From the NCBI RefSeq assembly GCF_013141695.1, contig NZ_WHNY01000005.1, positions 238,798 through 302,797 of the forward strand: a stretch of 64,000 bases of DNA, given 5' to 3'. Within the stretch, counting starts at the first letter, position 1; the number at the start of each line of letters is the position of its first letter. A program made the position numbers and the translations under genes. The DNA comes from Paenibacillus plantarum. GTDB taxonomy: Bacteria > Bacillota > Bacilli > Paenibacillales > NBRC-103111. Below the pieces are notes generated by a model that was given only the letters and a program-made list of their open reading frames with translations, made no database searches and was not told the origin of the DNA. Below are positions 26,158-36,151 of the stretch, piece by piece.

Positions 26158-27866
26158 CTCTGCTCAAATTTATTCGTAATCTCCGCCTGCGCCAGAAATT
26201 ATTACTTTCTTATGTGATTGTCATTTTCTTGCCAACCATTGTACTGGGCTTGTATGCCTACCATAGTTCCAAATCTTCATTGGAAAGCCAGTTTTTGCAA
26301 AGTGCGGATAACGAGGCGAAGAGGGTCACACTAGAAATCGGTTACCGACTTCAGAGGCAGGATGTGTCAATGAAATCGATTGTTTTCCATCCTGCGCTTA
26401 TTGATTTGATGAGTAACCCAAATCAGGATGTGTACACACAATTTAAGACGATGAATGATAAAATTGAACCTATTTTTTTTAATCTGATGTATATGGTTAG
26501 AGATATGAATGAGATTATGTTGTACTCCGAGAGTGGGCTAACTGAATTAGGAAACTTCATTACTCCTTCTACAGCAGTTAAGGATAAGGATTGGTATCTA
26601 GAGACAAAGGGCAGTGATACAACCAAGTGGTGGTTCGAAGATGGAAAATTGTTTGCCACACGAGTGATTTACAATATCGAGTTTCAGACCGTGAGCGGTG
26701 AACTTTATGTCAGGTTTGATTACAATAAAATCTTTGGTGATTTCATTGGCAAGGTGAATGAAGGGTATGGCATCATTATTACCGATAGACAGAATCGGCC
26801 CGTTTTAACAGAGCATGTTGGGCAGATGGATGATGATCAACTACAATCACTTTCAAAGGAGGGTACTTCAAAAGCGAGCATAGGCGGCGAATCCTATTTA
26901 GTTGTAAACAAGGACATTCCTCAAACCGAATGGATATTGCATTATTTGGTCCCTGATAATCAGTACAAAACAGGCATTGGCAATATATTAAGCGCAACGG
27001 GTATCATTGTACTAATCTGTATGGTTTTCCTCAGTATCATTATCTTCTTGTTCTCAGAAACGCTGTTAAGAGGAATCGAGAAATTAAACGCCAAAATGAA
27101 GATGGTGGAAAATGGTGATCTTACTGTTGTTGTATCAACGAATTCGAAAGATGAAATCGGGCAGCTTACCGATCAATTCGGTTCAATGCTTAAACAAATT
27201 AATCAGCTCATTTCGGAGGTATATCAGACAAAGATTACTCAAAAGTCAGCCGAACTCAAAGCGCTGCAAGCTCAGATCAATCCCCATTTTCTATACAACT
27301 CTTTATCTTTAATTAATTCAAAAGCGCTGCGTATCGATGCCCAAGAAATTAGTGATTTGGTGAATTATCTTTCTAGTTTTTACAGAACGACGTTAAATAA
27401 AGGGAAGCAGATTATTTCAATTCAAGATGAATGGACAAACGTCCAAGCGTACATACATATTCAAATAGCTATGCACAATACAAGATTTGAAGTAGAATTC
27501 GATGCAGACGAGAGGGTATTTCAATTTGAAATGATCCATTTGATCTTGCAGCCGATTGTTGAAAATGCGATTATGCATGGCATCGATCTGAAGCGTGAGG
27601 GGCGAGGCAAACTCATCCTGCGGGCAAGTCTCGACGGTGAGGATATTGTTTTTGCCGTGGAGGACAATGGCGTCGGTATGGAACCGTATATCATTGAGCG
27701 TATTTTTAAACATGAAAGTACTGGTTATGGCATGAAAAATGTGCAAGATAGATTACAGCTCTTATTCGGGTCCGAATACGGGATCATTATTCATAGTCAA
27801 CCTGGGATTGGCACTTCAGTACTCGTACGCATACCGCAGTATCGTCACATTAGAGAAGAATCATGA
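26154..27866 (+). CDS. YesM-type sensor histidine kinase
   Basis: About 570 residues. The start is unusual: no ATG is available, TTG at 26154 overlaps the stop of the regulator gene, and CTG at 26160 has a better spacing (6 bases) from GGAAGGAG (26146-26153). TM helix at ~12-32, extracellular Cache-type domain to ~280, TM helix ~285-307, HAMP domain (~308-360), the phospho-His region QINPHFLYNSLSLINSKALR (His in NPHF) and a HATPase_c domain with ENAIMHG, EDNGVGM and GYGMKNVQDRL. It signals to the YesN regulator encoded immediately upstream. Confidence 0.92.
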   Translation: MTLLKFIRNLRLRQKLLLSYVIVIFLPTIVLGLYAYHSSKSSLESQFLQSADNEAKRVTLEIGYRLQRQDVSMKSIVFHPALIDLMSNPNQDVYTQFKTMNDKIEPIFFNLMYMVRDMNEIMLYSESGLTELGNFITPSTAVKDKDWYLETKGSDTTKWWFEDGKLFATRVIYNIEFQTVSGELYVRFDYNKIFGDFIGKVNEGYGIIITDRQNRPVLTEHVGQMDDDQLQSLSKEGTSKASIGGESYLVVNKDIPQTEWILHYLVPDNQYKTGIGNILSATGIIVLICMVFLSIIIFLFSETLLRGIEKLNAKMKMVENGDLTVVVSTNSKDEIGQLTDQFGSMLKQINQLISEVYQTKITQKSAELKALQAQINPHFLYNSLSLINSKALRIDAQEISDLVNYLSSFYRTTLNKGKQIISIQDEWTNVQAYIHIQIAMHNTRFEVEFDADERVFQFEMIHLILQPIVENAIMHGIDLKREGRGKLILRASLDGEDIVFAVEDNGVGMEPYIIERIFKHESTGYGMKNVQDRLQLLFGSEYGIIIHSQPGIGTSVLVRIPQYRHIREES

Positions 27867-27872
27867 TCATAT

Positions 27873-27907
27873 AAGGGCCAATGTTCATAAGAGCATGGCC
27901 TTTTTTC
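27873..27907 (+). terminator. Intrinsic terminator after the kinase gene
   Basis: GGCCAATG (27876-27883) pairs with CATGGCC (27894-27900), with one bulged A, and is followed by six T residues. It separates the two-component operon from the secreted-protein gene at 28087. Confidence 0.7.
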
Positions 27908-28024
27908 TTTGTTCGTTTTTTTGTTTCCAATCGAAAACTGTTAGATTTCAAAAAATACTATTATTTTGCAGGGGTTCAAATGATAATACAATGTAAATAG
28001 GAACAGATGGCATCTCCAACCGCC

Positions 28025-28040
28025 ATTGCAAGCGCTTTAA
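28025..28040 (+). promoter_or_regulatory. Candidate CcpA cre site
   Basis: ATTGCAAGCGCTTTAA matches the cre pattern and shares the GCAAGCGCT core with the site at 4113. A possible -10 (TACAAT, 27987-27992) lies upstream with only a weak, closely spaced TTGCAG, so the site would sit in the early transcript of the SLH-protein gene. Confidence 0.5.
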
Positions 28041-28086
28041 ATGATGGTTTCTGACATTAAATAAAGAACGAGAGGATTGTTGATCT

Positions 28087-31000
28087 ATGTTCAAACGAAC
28101 AATGTGTAAGATGATCTGTTTTATGATTCTAGCAAGCTTCTTTATTCAAAACAATGCTCCTCGTATCTATGCTGATAGCGGCCAGCTGGACGTGTGGGTG
28201 GTAAATGCATTGAAAGCCGTATATAGGACCAGCACGATCCCCGCAAATCCTGGGAACAGCATTGATCTTGTTTCAGCGAAAAACGAATACGAAAGTGAAC
28301 AAATTGCTGTAAGAAGCACTAGCAATTTTGAGATTACGGGAATTGAATTTTCCGATCTTTTATCTTCTGGCAATACGATCTCAAACAGCAACTTAAGCTA
28401 TCATTTTGAAGAATACGTGCTTGAGGATACCGTGCAGCCCAATCAGTATCGACCGGATTTGGTAGGCACGCAAATCTACCCCTTATCCGAAATTCCTGAC
28501 CCGCTGTCCAACGATACATCTATACAAGTGGCGGCAAATTCAACTCAGCCCATCTTAATAACGAATTATGTCCCTGCCGATGCTGTTCCTGGCCTCTATC
28601 ACGGTATGGTTACGGTGAAATCGACTTTGGGCGATTATCAAGTACCAATTAACGTTGAAGTAGCTAACGCTGAAATCCCTCAAACCTCTAAGGCTAACTT
28701 CGTTAATTATCAGTGGTCGATGACGAATGGTTTTATGATTGGAGGTTCTCCACCTGAGATTGCTGATGATCCTCTAACTCAGTCTAGTTATGACGTTGGT
28801 CAGAACTACTACGGAGTGGAGACGTATAGCGATGAGTGGTTTGAGCTTATGGATAATTTCGCCAAAACCATGACCGACTATCGTCAGAACATGATTTGGG
28901 TTCGTACAGACTTATTATTAAACGCAAAGGGTACCAAGATGGTGTCTTTTAAAGACGGGATACCGGAGAATATCGACTGGTCTTTGTTCGATCGATATGT
29001 TCAAACCTTTATGGATAGAGGAATTACTCATTTTGCGAACATTCACTTGATCCATGCCTTAGAACAAATGCCACAAAGTGAGAATCCAAACAATGATCTT
29101 TGGAAAACGTCCATACCCGATTCACTACCTGTTACAGATGCTTATCTTACTAACTACTTGACGGCATTGCACGATCATTTAGAGGATAAAGGTTGGCTTA
29201 ACGATAATGGTTTCACTTGGTATCAGCATACGAAGGACGAACCCAACGGTGCTAGCATTACAAACTATATGACGTATATCGCTAAAAAAGTAAAAGGGAT
29301 CGTTCCGGATTTCAAGACATTGGACGCTGATGCGGCCGGTACTCTAATGAACGAAACCATCAAACCCTATGTGGATGTGTGGGTCCCGTTAACGCCGGTT
29401 TTCCAGGATAAGAAAAATCAATATAAAGCGGAGCAGGCGCTAGGCAAAGACTTGTGGGTGTATACTTGCGATGCCAATCCGGCTCCGTGGTTGAACAGAT
29501 TCTGGACGCAGCCCATATTGACTGGCAGGTTGTTATTCTGGAATCTTAGTCAAGACGGTGTACAAGGACACTTACATTGGGGTTGGAACGTTTGGTATGT
29601 CCCTCATTATGGCGACTCCACAATCGTATATCCGGATAAGGAACATCTGACGGTGAAGAGCTCGCTGCGCTACGAGGCCCAAAGGGACGGACTTGAGGAA
29701 TACGAACTAATGTACCAACTTAAGCAAACCAATCCTGATCTTGCCAAACGTATAGCGGACAGTGCTGTTAACCCCTCTGATCCGAGAAAATATACCCTTG
29801 ACCCTGAATATATCAGCATGCTTCATAATTATCTGGTTAAAGCGACTGCCGGAGAAACTGCGGGTGCAATTCCTGTGCCAACTAGTCCCTACGATGGGCA
29901 GGATGTACCCAAGACCTACATGACTGATAACGCGACCGGCGAGATCACCTTCAATGGTGAATGGTTTGCCAAAAGCCGGAAATACGCTTATATGGGCGGT
30001 GTTCAAGGCACGTTGAAAGCGGATGATGATTTGACCTATACCTTTACAGGGTCAGGTATTGATCTCATTGCGGAGAAAAATGAAGGCTCCGGTACAATTG
30101 CCGTATCCGTCGACGATTCCGCTCCGGTAATTATAGACCTATATGAGAAAGTTCAACTCGATTCCGTATCGGTATACAGCAATCACAATCTATCAGCAGG
30201 CAAGCACACGATTAAAGTAGTCAACCTGGAGAACAAAAACCTATTCGTTGACGGCTTTAGAGTAAGCATATATGAAAATCAGATGATCTATGACGGAACG
30301 CTGCAAAGTTTGGAGCTGACTAACGCGCCTTCGGTTCTTTTTAATAAAAACAATATTAATTACCAGGCCATCATTCCCAACGATGTAGACGTGATCACGA
30401 TTACGCCAACGCTTGCGGATGCAAATGGCACCCTAGATGTTAACGGGCAACGTTACGGCAGTGGTAAGAGGCTTACATTCAACATCCCTACAGGTAAAAG
30501 TAAGATACTTATTCGGTCTACCGCAAGTGATGGGGAAACCTCGAGACTCTATACGTTGAACTTTCTCAAAGGCAATGTAAATCAACCGACCACCAATATT
30601 GCAAGAAGCTATTCAGATATTACAGCAACAGCTGCCAGGGCAAACAATAGCGGTTATGGTGTTGCGAATATGGTTGACGGCAGTTACGGTTCCATGTTTG
30701 CTAGTATTAGCGGGTATACGAACACCCATCCGTTCCCACATGAGATCAATCTTACTTGGGATCAAAAGCAGACATTTAATACGATTGTCATGGCGACGCC
30801 ATCAGGGTTATTACAGGGGATAACAGATATTGATGTTGAGGCTACTTCAGATGGAACGAATTGGATCACAATTGCGAAGAGGGTTCCGATTCAATGGCAT
30901 AGCAGCACAGACGACAACATCATGGAATACGCGTATGCGAATATCCCTACAGTTACTAACGTGTTGAAGCTGAGGTTAAAGATCAATGACGCTAACAATA

Positions 31001-33501
31001 CGTATTGGGGCATTTATGCTTTATATGAGCTAGAGCTTTATAACCTGCCAGACAACGGAGAGATAAGTCCTGTAGCTGATGGAACGCTGAAGAATTTAAC
31101 AATCTCTAATGTTCCTTCCTTTACGTTTGACAACAGCACGACGACCTTCCAAGTCATAATTCCTAAAGATGTCAACACCATCGCGGTTACGCCAACGCTT
31201 TCGGATGATGGGGGTACTCTGCAGATCAACGGAAAGCGGGTCGCCGATCACACAGATCAGACGATTGACATTCCAGTCGGTAAAAGCGTGGTTCATATCA
31301 GATCCACCGCAAGTGACGGGACGACTACAAAGCTCTACACGTTGAACTTTCTCAAAGGAAATGTGAATGAGCCAGGCACTAATATAGCCAGAAGCTATTC
31401 TACTATTTCAGCAACAGCAGAACGCGAAGGCGAAGACTATAGTGCCAAGAAAATGGTCGACGGCATTATTTATACCATGTTCGCGAGTTCGCGAGGCTAT
31501 AATACCGATCATCCGTTTCCGCATCAGATTAATCTTACCTGGGAACAACCGCAGAACATTAACACGATCGTCATGGCTACAACTTCTGGATTAATTCAGG
31601 GTATTTCCAATATCGATGTGCAGGCTTCTACAGACGGAATAAACTTTGAAACCATAGCGAGTGGGGTACCCCTCCAATGGAAAAGCAACACAGATGACGG
31701 CATAATGGAGGTCACCTTTGCCAATATTCCTGAAGTAAGAGATGCACTTAAGCTGAGAATACAGATCAATGATGCCAACTATTCGACATGGGGCATGTAC
31801 GCTGTGTATGAGCTGGAACTATATAACCTCCCGGAAAACGGAGAGATTGGTGATATTCATACAAACACGATCATAGCGAGCGCGGGGGAAAACGGAACGA
31901 TCAGTCCGAATGGAGCCGTTGTAGCCAATGAGGGTGCTGATCAAACCTTTACATTTAATCCGCACAATGGATACGAAATCGACAAGGTGTGGTTAGACGG
32001 TACCGCCGTGTCGGTGACCGGAAGCGTGTATACGGTTGCCAACATAACCGCAGACCATATGATCAATGTTACTTTTAAGAGAAAGGTCACTGGTGGCGAG
32101 AACACTAACACGATCACAGCGAGCGCGGGGGAAAACGGAACGATCAGTCCAAACGGCGCCGTTGTAGTCAATGAGGGTGCTGATCAAACCTTTACATTCA
32201 ATCCGCACAATGGATACGAAATCGACAAGGTGAGGTTAGATGGTACCGCCGTGACGGTGATCGGAAGCGTGTATACGGTTGCCAACATAACCGCAGACCA
32301 TATAATCAATGTTACTTTTAAGAGAAAGGTCATCGATGGCGAGAACAGTAACCCTCCCACTGGTGGTGGAAGTGGTACAGTCACTGGAAATACCGATGGC
32401 CATACGCTTGTATTGAAAACGGATGACCTTACCACTCCAGCTTCCAACGGAGTTGTGACGATCATAGCCAAAGATAAAGAGAAAATTGTACTTCCTGCTA
32501 ATGCAGCCGAGCTGCTCGGACATAATCAATTAGTAATTCAGACGGGGCCATTTACGTTGGAAGTACCCACTGAATTGCTTAAACAGTTGGCAGATAAATT
32601 GTCCGCAAAAGATAAACAAAACAGTTCGATAGCGTTGATCATGACTCCCTTATCCGAGTCCGATGCTAACAACCTTCTAGCGATAGGGCAATCTTCCACA
32701 AATGCACAAATTAAACTTTCAGGCAATGCGATCAATTTTAGCTTATCGATTGTCGGGAAAGACGGTAAAGTGACAAGCTTGAGCAGCTTCGATAAACCGA
32801 TGACGATTCGATTCAAAGTGGATCCTTCCCTAAATTCGAAACTGACGGGTATTTACTATTTGGCAGACAATGGTACGTTGGAATATGTGGGAGGCTCGCT
32901 TATTAACGGAGAAATGGTCGCCAAGATTCACCATTTCAGCAAATATGCGGTGCTCGAATTCAAGAAATCATTTACCGATGTTAAGTCTACTCATTGGGCG
33001 GCAGATGCAATCCAACAGTTAGCAGCGAAGCACATTATTGACGGTACTAGTGCTGCAATGTTCGAGCCAGAGCGTACCATAACAAGGGCCGAATTTACAG
33101 CAATGCTTGTCAAGGCGTTGAACCTGACATCAATGGGCGAAGTGAAATTTACGGATGTATCGAAGGGTGCCTGGTACGAGGAAGCGGTTTCCAAAGCGAG
33201 TAAAGCAGGCATTATTAATGGAACAAGCACAACGACTTTCGATCCCGATGCGAGAATCAAACGTGAAGAAATGGTCACCATGATGATGCGGGCGTACGTT
33301 ATCTTGAAAGATGTTAAGTTAGATGTAAATACTGCTTCTTTCTTTACTGACGAATCTGCTGTGGCAGCCTGGGCGCTTGATTCAGTTAGAGCAGCGGCGG
33401 CACTTGATTTGATTAATGGACGCGATGCAAATAATTTCGTTCCGAGCGGTATCACATCCCGTGCAGAAGCAGCAGCTTTGCTCAATAGAGTCTTACAGTA
33501 A
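28087..33501 (+). CDS. SLH-anchored multidomain DUF4091 glycan-acting protein
   Basis: 1804 residues. GAGAGGA lies 10 bases before the ATG. Signal peptide 1-~30, then a DUF4091-containing region (~35-600; GH123-like fold) with WYQHTKDEPNGASI, where Asp-Glu are candidate catalytic acids, and LLFWNLSQDGVQGHLHWGWN. A beta domain follows (~615-725), then two rounds of cadherin-like sandwich plus discoidin-type domain (from ~734 and ~997), two 81-residue bacterial repeats (~1260-1420), a Gly/Ser linker, a ZU5/autoproteolysis-like region (~1440-1620) and three SLH domains from ~1629, each with FTD and an N-G-T motif. SLH domains bind secondary cell-wall polymers, so the enzyme is displayed on the cell surface. 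It follows the YesNM pair. The hydrolase role is likely; an N-acetylgalactosaminidase activity is a guess. Confidence 0.82.
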   Translation: MFKRTMCKMICFMILASFFIQNNAPRIYADSGQLDVWVVNALKAVYRTSTIPANPGNSIDLVSAKNEYESEQIAVRSTSNFEITGIEFSDLLSSGNTISNSNLSYHFEEYVLEDTVQPNQYRPDLVGTQIYPLSEIPDPLSNDTSIQVAANSTQPILITNYVPADAVPGLYHGMVTVKSTLGDYQVPINVEVANAEIPQTSKANFVNYQWSMTNGFMIGGSPPEIADDPLTQSSYDVGQNYYGVETYSDEWFELMDNFAKTMTDYRQNMIWVRTDLLLNAKGTKMVSFKDGIPENIDWSLFDRYVQTFMDRGITHFANIHLIHALEQMPQSENPNNDLWKTSIPDSLPVTDAYLTNYLTALHDHLEDKGWLNDNGFTWYQHTKDEPNGASITNYMTYIAKKVKGIVPDFKTLDADAAGTLMNETIKPYVDVWVPLTPVFQDKKNQYKAEQALGKDLWVYTCDANPAPWLNRFWTQPILTGRLLFWNLSQDGVQGHLHWGWNVWYVPHYGDSTIVYPDKEHLTVKSSLRYEAQRDGLEEYELMYQLKQTNPDLAKRIADSAVNPSDPRKYTLDPEYISMLHNYLVKATAGETAGAIPVPTSPYDGQDVPKTYMTDNATGEITFNGEWFAKSRKYAYMGGVQGTLKADDDLTYTFTGSGIDLIAEKNEGSGTIAVSVDDSAPVIIDLYEKVQLDSVSVYSNHNLSAGKHTIKVVNLENKNLFVDGFRVSIYENQMIYDGTLQSLELTNAPSVLFNKNNINYQAIIPNDVDVITITPTLADANGTLDVNGQRYGSGKRLTFNIPTGKSKILIRSTASDGETSRLYTLNFLKGNVNQPTTNIARSYSDITATAARANNSGYGVANMVDGSYGSMFASISGYTNTHPFPHEINLTWDQKQTFNTIVMATPSGLLQGITDIDVEATSDGTNWITIAKRVPIQWHSSTDDNIMEYAYANIPTVTNVLKLRLKINDANNTYWGIYALYELELYNLPDNGEISPVADGTLKNLTISNVPSFTFDNSTTTFQVIIPKDVNTIAVTPTLSDDGGTLQINGKRVADHTDQTIDIPVGKSVVHIRSTASDGTTTKLYTLNFLKGNVNEPGTNIARSYSTISATAEREGEDYSAKKMVDGIIYTMFASSRGYNTDHPFPHQINLTWEQPQNINTIVMATTSGLIQGISNIDVQASTDGINFETIASGVPLQWKSNTDDGIMEVTFANIPEVRDALKLRIQINDANYSTWGMYAVYELELYNLPENGEIGDIHTNTIIASAGENGTISPNGAVVANEGADQTFTFNPHNGYEIDKVWLDGTAVSVTGSVYTVANITADHMINVTFKRKVTGGENTNTITASAGENGTISPNGAVVVNEGADQTFTFNPHNGYEIDKVRLDGTAVTVIGSVYTVANITADHIINVTFKRKVIDGENSNPPTGGGSGTVTGNTDGHTLVLKTDDLTTPASNGVVTIIAKDKEKIVLPANAAELLGHNQLVIQTGPFTLEVPTELLKQLADKLSAKDKQNSSIALIMTPLSESDANNLLAIGQSSTNAQIKLSGNAINFSLSIVGKDGKVTSLSSFDKPMTIRFKVDPSLNSKLTGIYYLADNGTLEYVGGSLINGEMVAKIHHFSKYAVLEFKKSFTDVKSTHWAADAIQQLAAKHIIDGTSAAMFEPERTITRAEFTAMLVKALNLTSMGEVKFTDVSKGAWYEEAVSKASKAGIINGTSTTTFDPDARIKREEMVTMMMRAYVILKDVKLDVNTASFFTDESAVAAWALDSVRAAAALDLINGRDANNFVPSGITSRAEAAALLNRVLQ
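31867..32340 (+). repeat. Two near-identical 243-bp in-frame repeats
   Basis: Copies start at 31867 and 32110 (period 243 bp, 81 codons) inside the SLH-protein gene. They differ at only a few bases by eye, far less than the domain pair around them, which points to recent duplication or gene conversion. Each encodes a bacterial repeat domain with SAGENGTISPNGAVV and HNGYEIDKV. Confidence 0.9.
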
Positions 33502-33516
33502 TCTCATTGAAAACCT

Positions 33517-33556
33517 GCCGCTGTAATTTGCTAAAACATTGGCAAATTACAGTGGC
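33517..33556 (+). terminator. Hairpin terminator after the SLH-protein gene
   Basis: 15-bp stem GCCGCTGTAATTTGC / GCAAATTACAGTGGC with one G-T pair and a 10-base loop, followed by ATTAATATT. Long stem but no pure T tract. Confidence 0.65.
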
Positions 33557-33678
33557 ATTAATATTCCGGGAATCCGTTCAAATGCTGGTAGTGATTGAGT
33601 TAATAAATTGTGGAAAGTCTGCGACAATCGCAATAATTTCAATTCGATGTGACGCGGAGAACCGAAGGAGGCAACCCG

Positions 33679-35094
33679 ATGAATGCTATGGAAATCAAGG
33701 AATTTCAGCAAGCAGAAGCGCAGGAAGTGAAAGAAGGCATCCACGGTTACAGCAACGAGACGAATTGGGTGAAACCGGAAAATCCTATTACACTGGAAAG
33801 ATTGGAATGGTTCAAGGATCAGAAATTGGCCCTAATGATGCATTGGGGACCTTATTCGCAGATCGAGGTCGAGTCATGGATTCTCAGCGACGAAGACGGT
33901 GATTGGGCACGTAAAGATGTCGACTGGACGAGCGACTACGAAGAGATGAAGCGCGAATATTTCGGTCTGAACCGCACGTTCAATCCGTTTCGCTTCCAGC
34001 CGGAGCTATGGGCAGAAATCGCCGCCGAAGGCGGATTCAAATATTTGATTTTTACGACAAAGCATCACGATGGATTTTGCATGTGGGACACACATACGAC
34101 GAACTACCGGATTACCGGCTCCGAAACACCGTTTCATGCACACCGCTATGCCGACATTTGCAATCATGTTTTTGACGCTTTCCGCAGCAAGGGGCTTGCG
34201 ATCGCTGCTTATTTCTCGAAGGCGGATTGGCATTCGCCGTATTACTGGGCGCAAGGAATGGAGCGGAGCCGCGATACGTGGAGAGGGCCTTCATACTCTC
34301 CCGAGGAATATCCGTGGCTTTGGGAACAATTCGTCGATTTCACCCATGAGCAAATCATGGAGCTGATGACCCGTTACGGCCGGATCGATATTTTGTGGCT
34401 GGATGCGGGCTGGGTAAAAGATAGTGACCAGGTTAGGCAGGACATTCGGTTGGGTGAGGTCGTCGAGCGCGCCCGTCAAACGCAGCCGTGGCTGCTGTCC
34501 GCGGACCGTACAGTCGGTGGGCCTTACGAAAATTATGTGACGCCAGAGCAAACGATTCCGCAGCGTCCGCTAAACGTGCCGTGGGAAAGCTGCATTACGA
34601 TCGGCACACAGTGGGCCTTCAAATACGATGACCAGTATAAATCGGGGAGGGAGATCGTTCGCATTCTGATGGAAGTCGTATCAAAAGGCGGCAATTTGGC
34701 GCTGAACGTAGGTCCTCAGCCCGACGGACGTTTGCCGGCCGGAGCGGTCAAGAGCATCAAGGAATTGGGCGCATGGATGAAGGTTTACGGCGAAGCGGTA
34801 TACGACACACGCGTGTGCGGGCCGTATTTTGCCGGTTCCTGTGCGTTCACCTCGAAAGGAAATACCGTGTACTGTACGTACTTGTATGAAAGCGCAGATG
34901 AAGCCGTCTCCAAGGTCGTTCATATTCCTTATCAGGAGCCCGTTTCTAGCATCGAGCTTGTCGGAAGCGACGCCTTGCTGCAGGTTGAGCGTACGCCGGA
35001 AGGAGTCTCGATCACGCTTCCGGATTGCGAATTGAACGGGCAGGCTCCGATCGCCCATGTTTTCCGTATGCAGAAGGGCGAGGAGGCAAAGTAA
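33679..35094 (+). CDS. GH29 alpha-L-fucosidase
   Basis: 471 residues. GAAGGAGG (33664-33671) sits 7 bases before the ATG at 33679; the frame extends to 33649 without a site. The TIM barrel shows the family features ALMMHWGPYSQIEVESW, YLIFTTKHHDGFCMWDT (catalytic-pocket His pair) and DILWLDAGWVK, where Asp242 is the nucleophile. SKGGNLALNVGPQPDGRLP, typical of GH29, precedes a C-terminal beta-sandwich. No signal peptide, so it removes terminal L-fucose inside the cell. It stands alone after the SLH-protein gene, with a hairpin between them. Confidence 0.93.
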   Translation: MNAMEIKEFQQAEAQEVKEGIHGYSNETNWVKPENPITLERLEWFKDQKLALMMHWGPYSQIEVESWILSDEDGDWARKDVDWTSDYEEMKREYFGLNRTFNPFRFQPELWAEIAAEGGFKYLIFTTKHHDGFCMWDTHTTNYRITGSETPFHAHRYADICNHVFDAFRSKGLAIAAYFSKADWHSPYYWAQGMERSRDTWRGPSYSPEEYPWLWEQFVDFTHEQIMELMTRYGRIDILWLDAGWVKDSDQVRQDIRLGEVVERARQTQPWLLSADRTVGGPYENYVTPEQTIPQRPLNVPWESCITIGTQWAFKYDDQYKSGREIVRILMEVVSKGGNLALNVGPQPDGRLPAGAVKSIKELGAWMKVYGEAVYDTRVCGPYFAGSCAFTSKGNTVYCTYLYESADEAVSKVVHIPYQEPVSSIELVGSDALLQVERTPEGVSITLPDCELNGQAPIAHVFRMQKGEEAK

Positions 35095-35345
35095 GCAATA
35101 AAATTCCTTTGCTTTAAGCTGAAAAACGGGCAGCCCATTTTCTCTCGTTTTTGACCGTCGAAGAGAAAATCAGCCAGTTGCTTCAGCGTTGGGGTTGAAC
35201 GGAGGAATGCTTCGGAGACTGCAAAGTGAGCGTAGAATTTTTAAAGGATTTAACCCCCTTGTCGAAATGTAGTGAGCATACCATCCACCGACAGGGGATT
35301 TCCAATTGTTAAACAACATGAGTCATTATACGATATCCGAATGAG

Positions 35346-35370
35346 GTCCGCGAAAACCGCGGACTTTTTT
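35346..35370 (+). terminator. Intrinsic terminator
   Basis: Stem GTCCGCG (35346-35352) / CGCGGAC (35358-35364) with an AAAAC loop and six T residues. It lies ~250 bases after the fucosidase gene, and its own upstream gene appears lost. Confidence 0.8.
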
Positions 35371-35504
35371 AGAGTTATCGGACAGCTGCATACCCATTTA
35401 TTTCATAGCACCAATTACCGCGGTGATAAGCCGATACTTGAAGATCAAAAATGGAAAGATTCGCGAGGAGACATTCCGCTAACGGGAGGATAGTGTAATC
35501 ACTG

Positions 35505-35766
35505 CAAATAAAGAATCATATTACATCGAATATGGCTGATATTGCAGAACTTAGACCACATATAGGTATGGGTGTATATTCTGAGCTTTACATTGAAGAG
35601 TTCTTAGTTCAATTTGATGTAGTCACAAAAAAATGAATCAACGATTTAAAAGAATACCAGAAGACTGCATTTGAATATTATTCACCTCGAAATTGGTATC
35701 CACACTGTACTTTTGCTATTCAACTTGATAAAGAAACACTGTTAAAGCACTTCAGTATTCTATAAC
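35505..35766 (+). pseudogene. Decayed 2H phosphoesterase (2'-5' RNA ligase-like) gene
   Basis: One frame reads ...IAELRPHIGMGVYSELYIEE and, after a TGA at about 35633, INDLKEYQKTAFEYYSPRNW then YPHCTFAIQLDKETLLKHF and a TAA. PHIGMGV and PHCTFAI are spaced like the two HxT/S-type motifs of the 2H superfamily; the first His motif is altered (HIG). The in-frame stop and missing N-terminus make it non-functional. Confidence 0.6.
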
Positions 35767-35835
35767 TCATTTCCAGCCGATTTTAAAAATCAGGAGCGCA
35801 TAGGATATTGTTAATCTTTAAATTCAGGAAAAGGA

Positions 35836-36131
35836 ACATCTGACTATTTTACAGGCACGGTTCGCATCGATCCATTGTTTGAAGCTGCGGATCCTGCGTA
35901 GCTGGAGCTAGCGTAACGTCTGAGCCAGATACAAGGACAGCACGGCATACATATCCACTAGGGCAAACACTTATTGTAACGGCAGGCCAAGGAAGGGTTC
36001 AACGTTGGGGAGGCCAAATTGAGGAAATTAATCTCGGTGACGTGGTTTGGTTTCCGCCGGGCGAGTAACACTGGCATGGAGCTTCACCTACTACAGCAAT
36101 GATACATACAGCCATTCAAGTAAGGTTTGAC
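35836..36131 (+). pseudogene. Decayed cupin-domain protein gene
   Basis: Frame 1 reads [19 protein letters not shown] and stops; a +/-1 shift continues [20 protein letters not shown], then [29 protein letters not shown], a TAA stop, and HWHGASPTTAMIHTAIQ. This is a complete small-cupin pattern (normally H-x-H-P-LGQ ... [16 protein letters not shown]), with at least one frameshift and one in-frame stop, and with the first metal His pair changed to RHTYP. Confidence 0.75.
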
Positions 36132-36151
36132 TATTAAGGTTTGTAAAAAGT

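Noticed and set aside
33507..33902. 131-codon forward frame overlapping the fucosidase start
   Set aside because: It crosses the terminator after the SLH-protein gene and runs in another frame through the fucosidase N-terminus.
35251..35302. Possible riboswitch or long hairpin (AACCCCCTTGTCG ... CGACAGGGGATT)
   Set aside because: Pairing is imperfect around a ~27-base loop and no recognised aptamer core or downstream gene is present.
35272..35493. 73-codon forward frame after the fucosidase gene
   Set aside because: A strong intrinsic terminator (35346-35370) lies within it and no ribosome binding site precedes it; at most its tail is debris.
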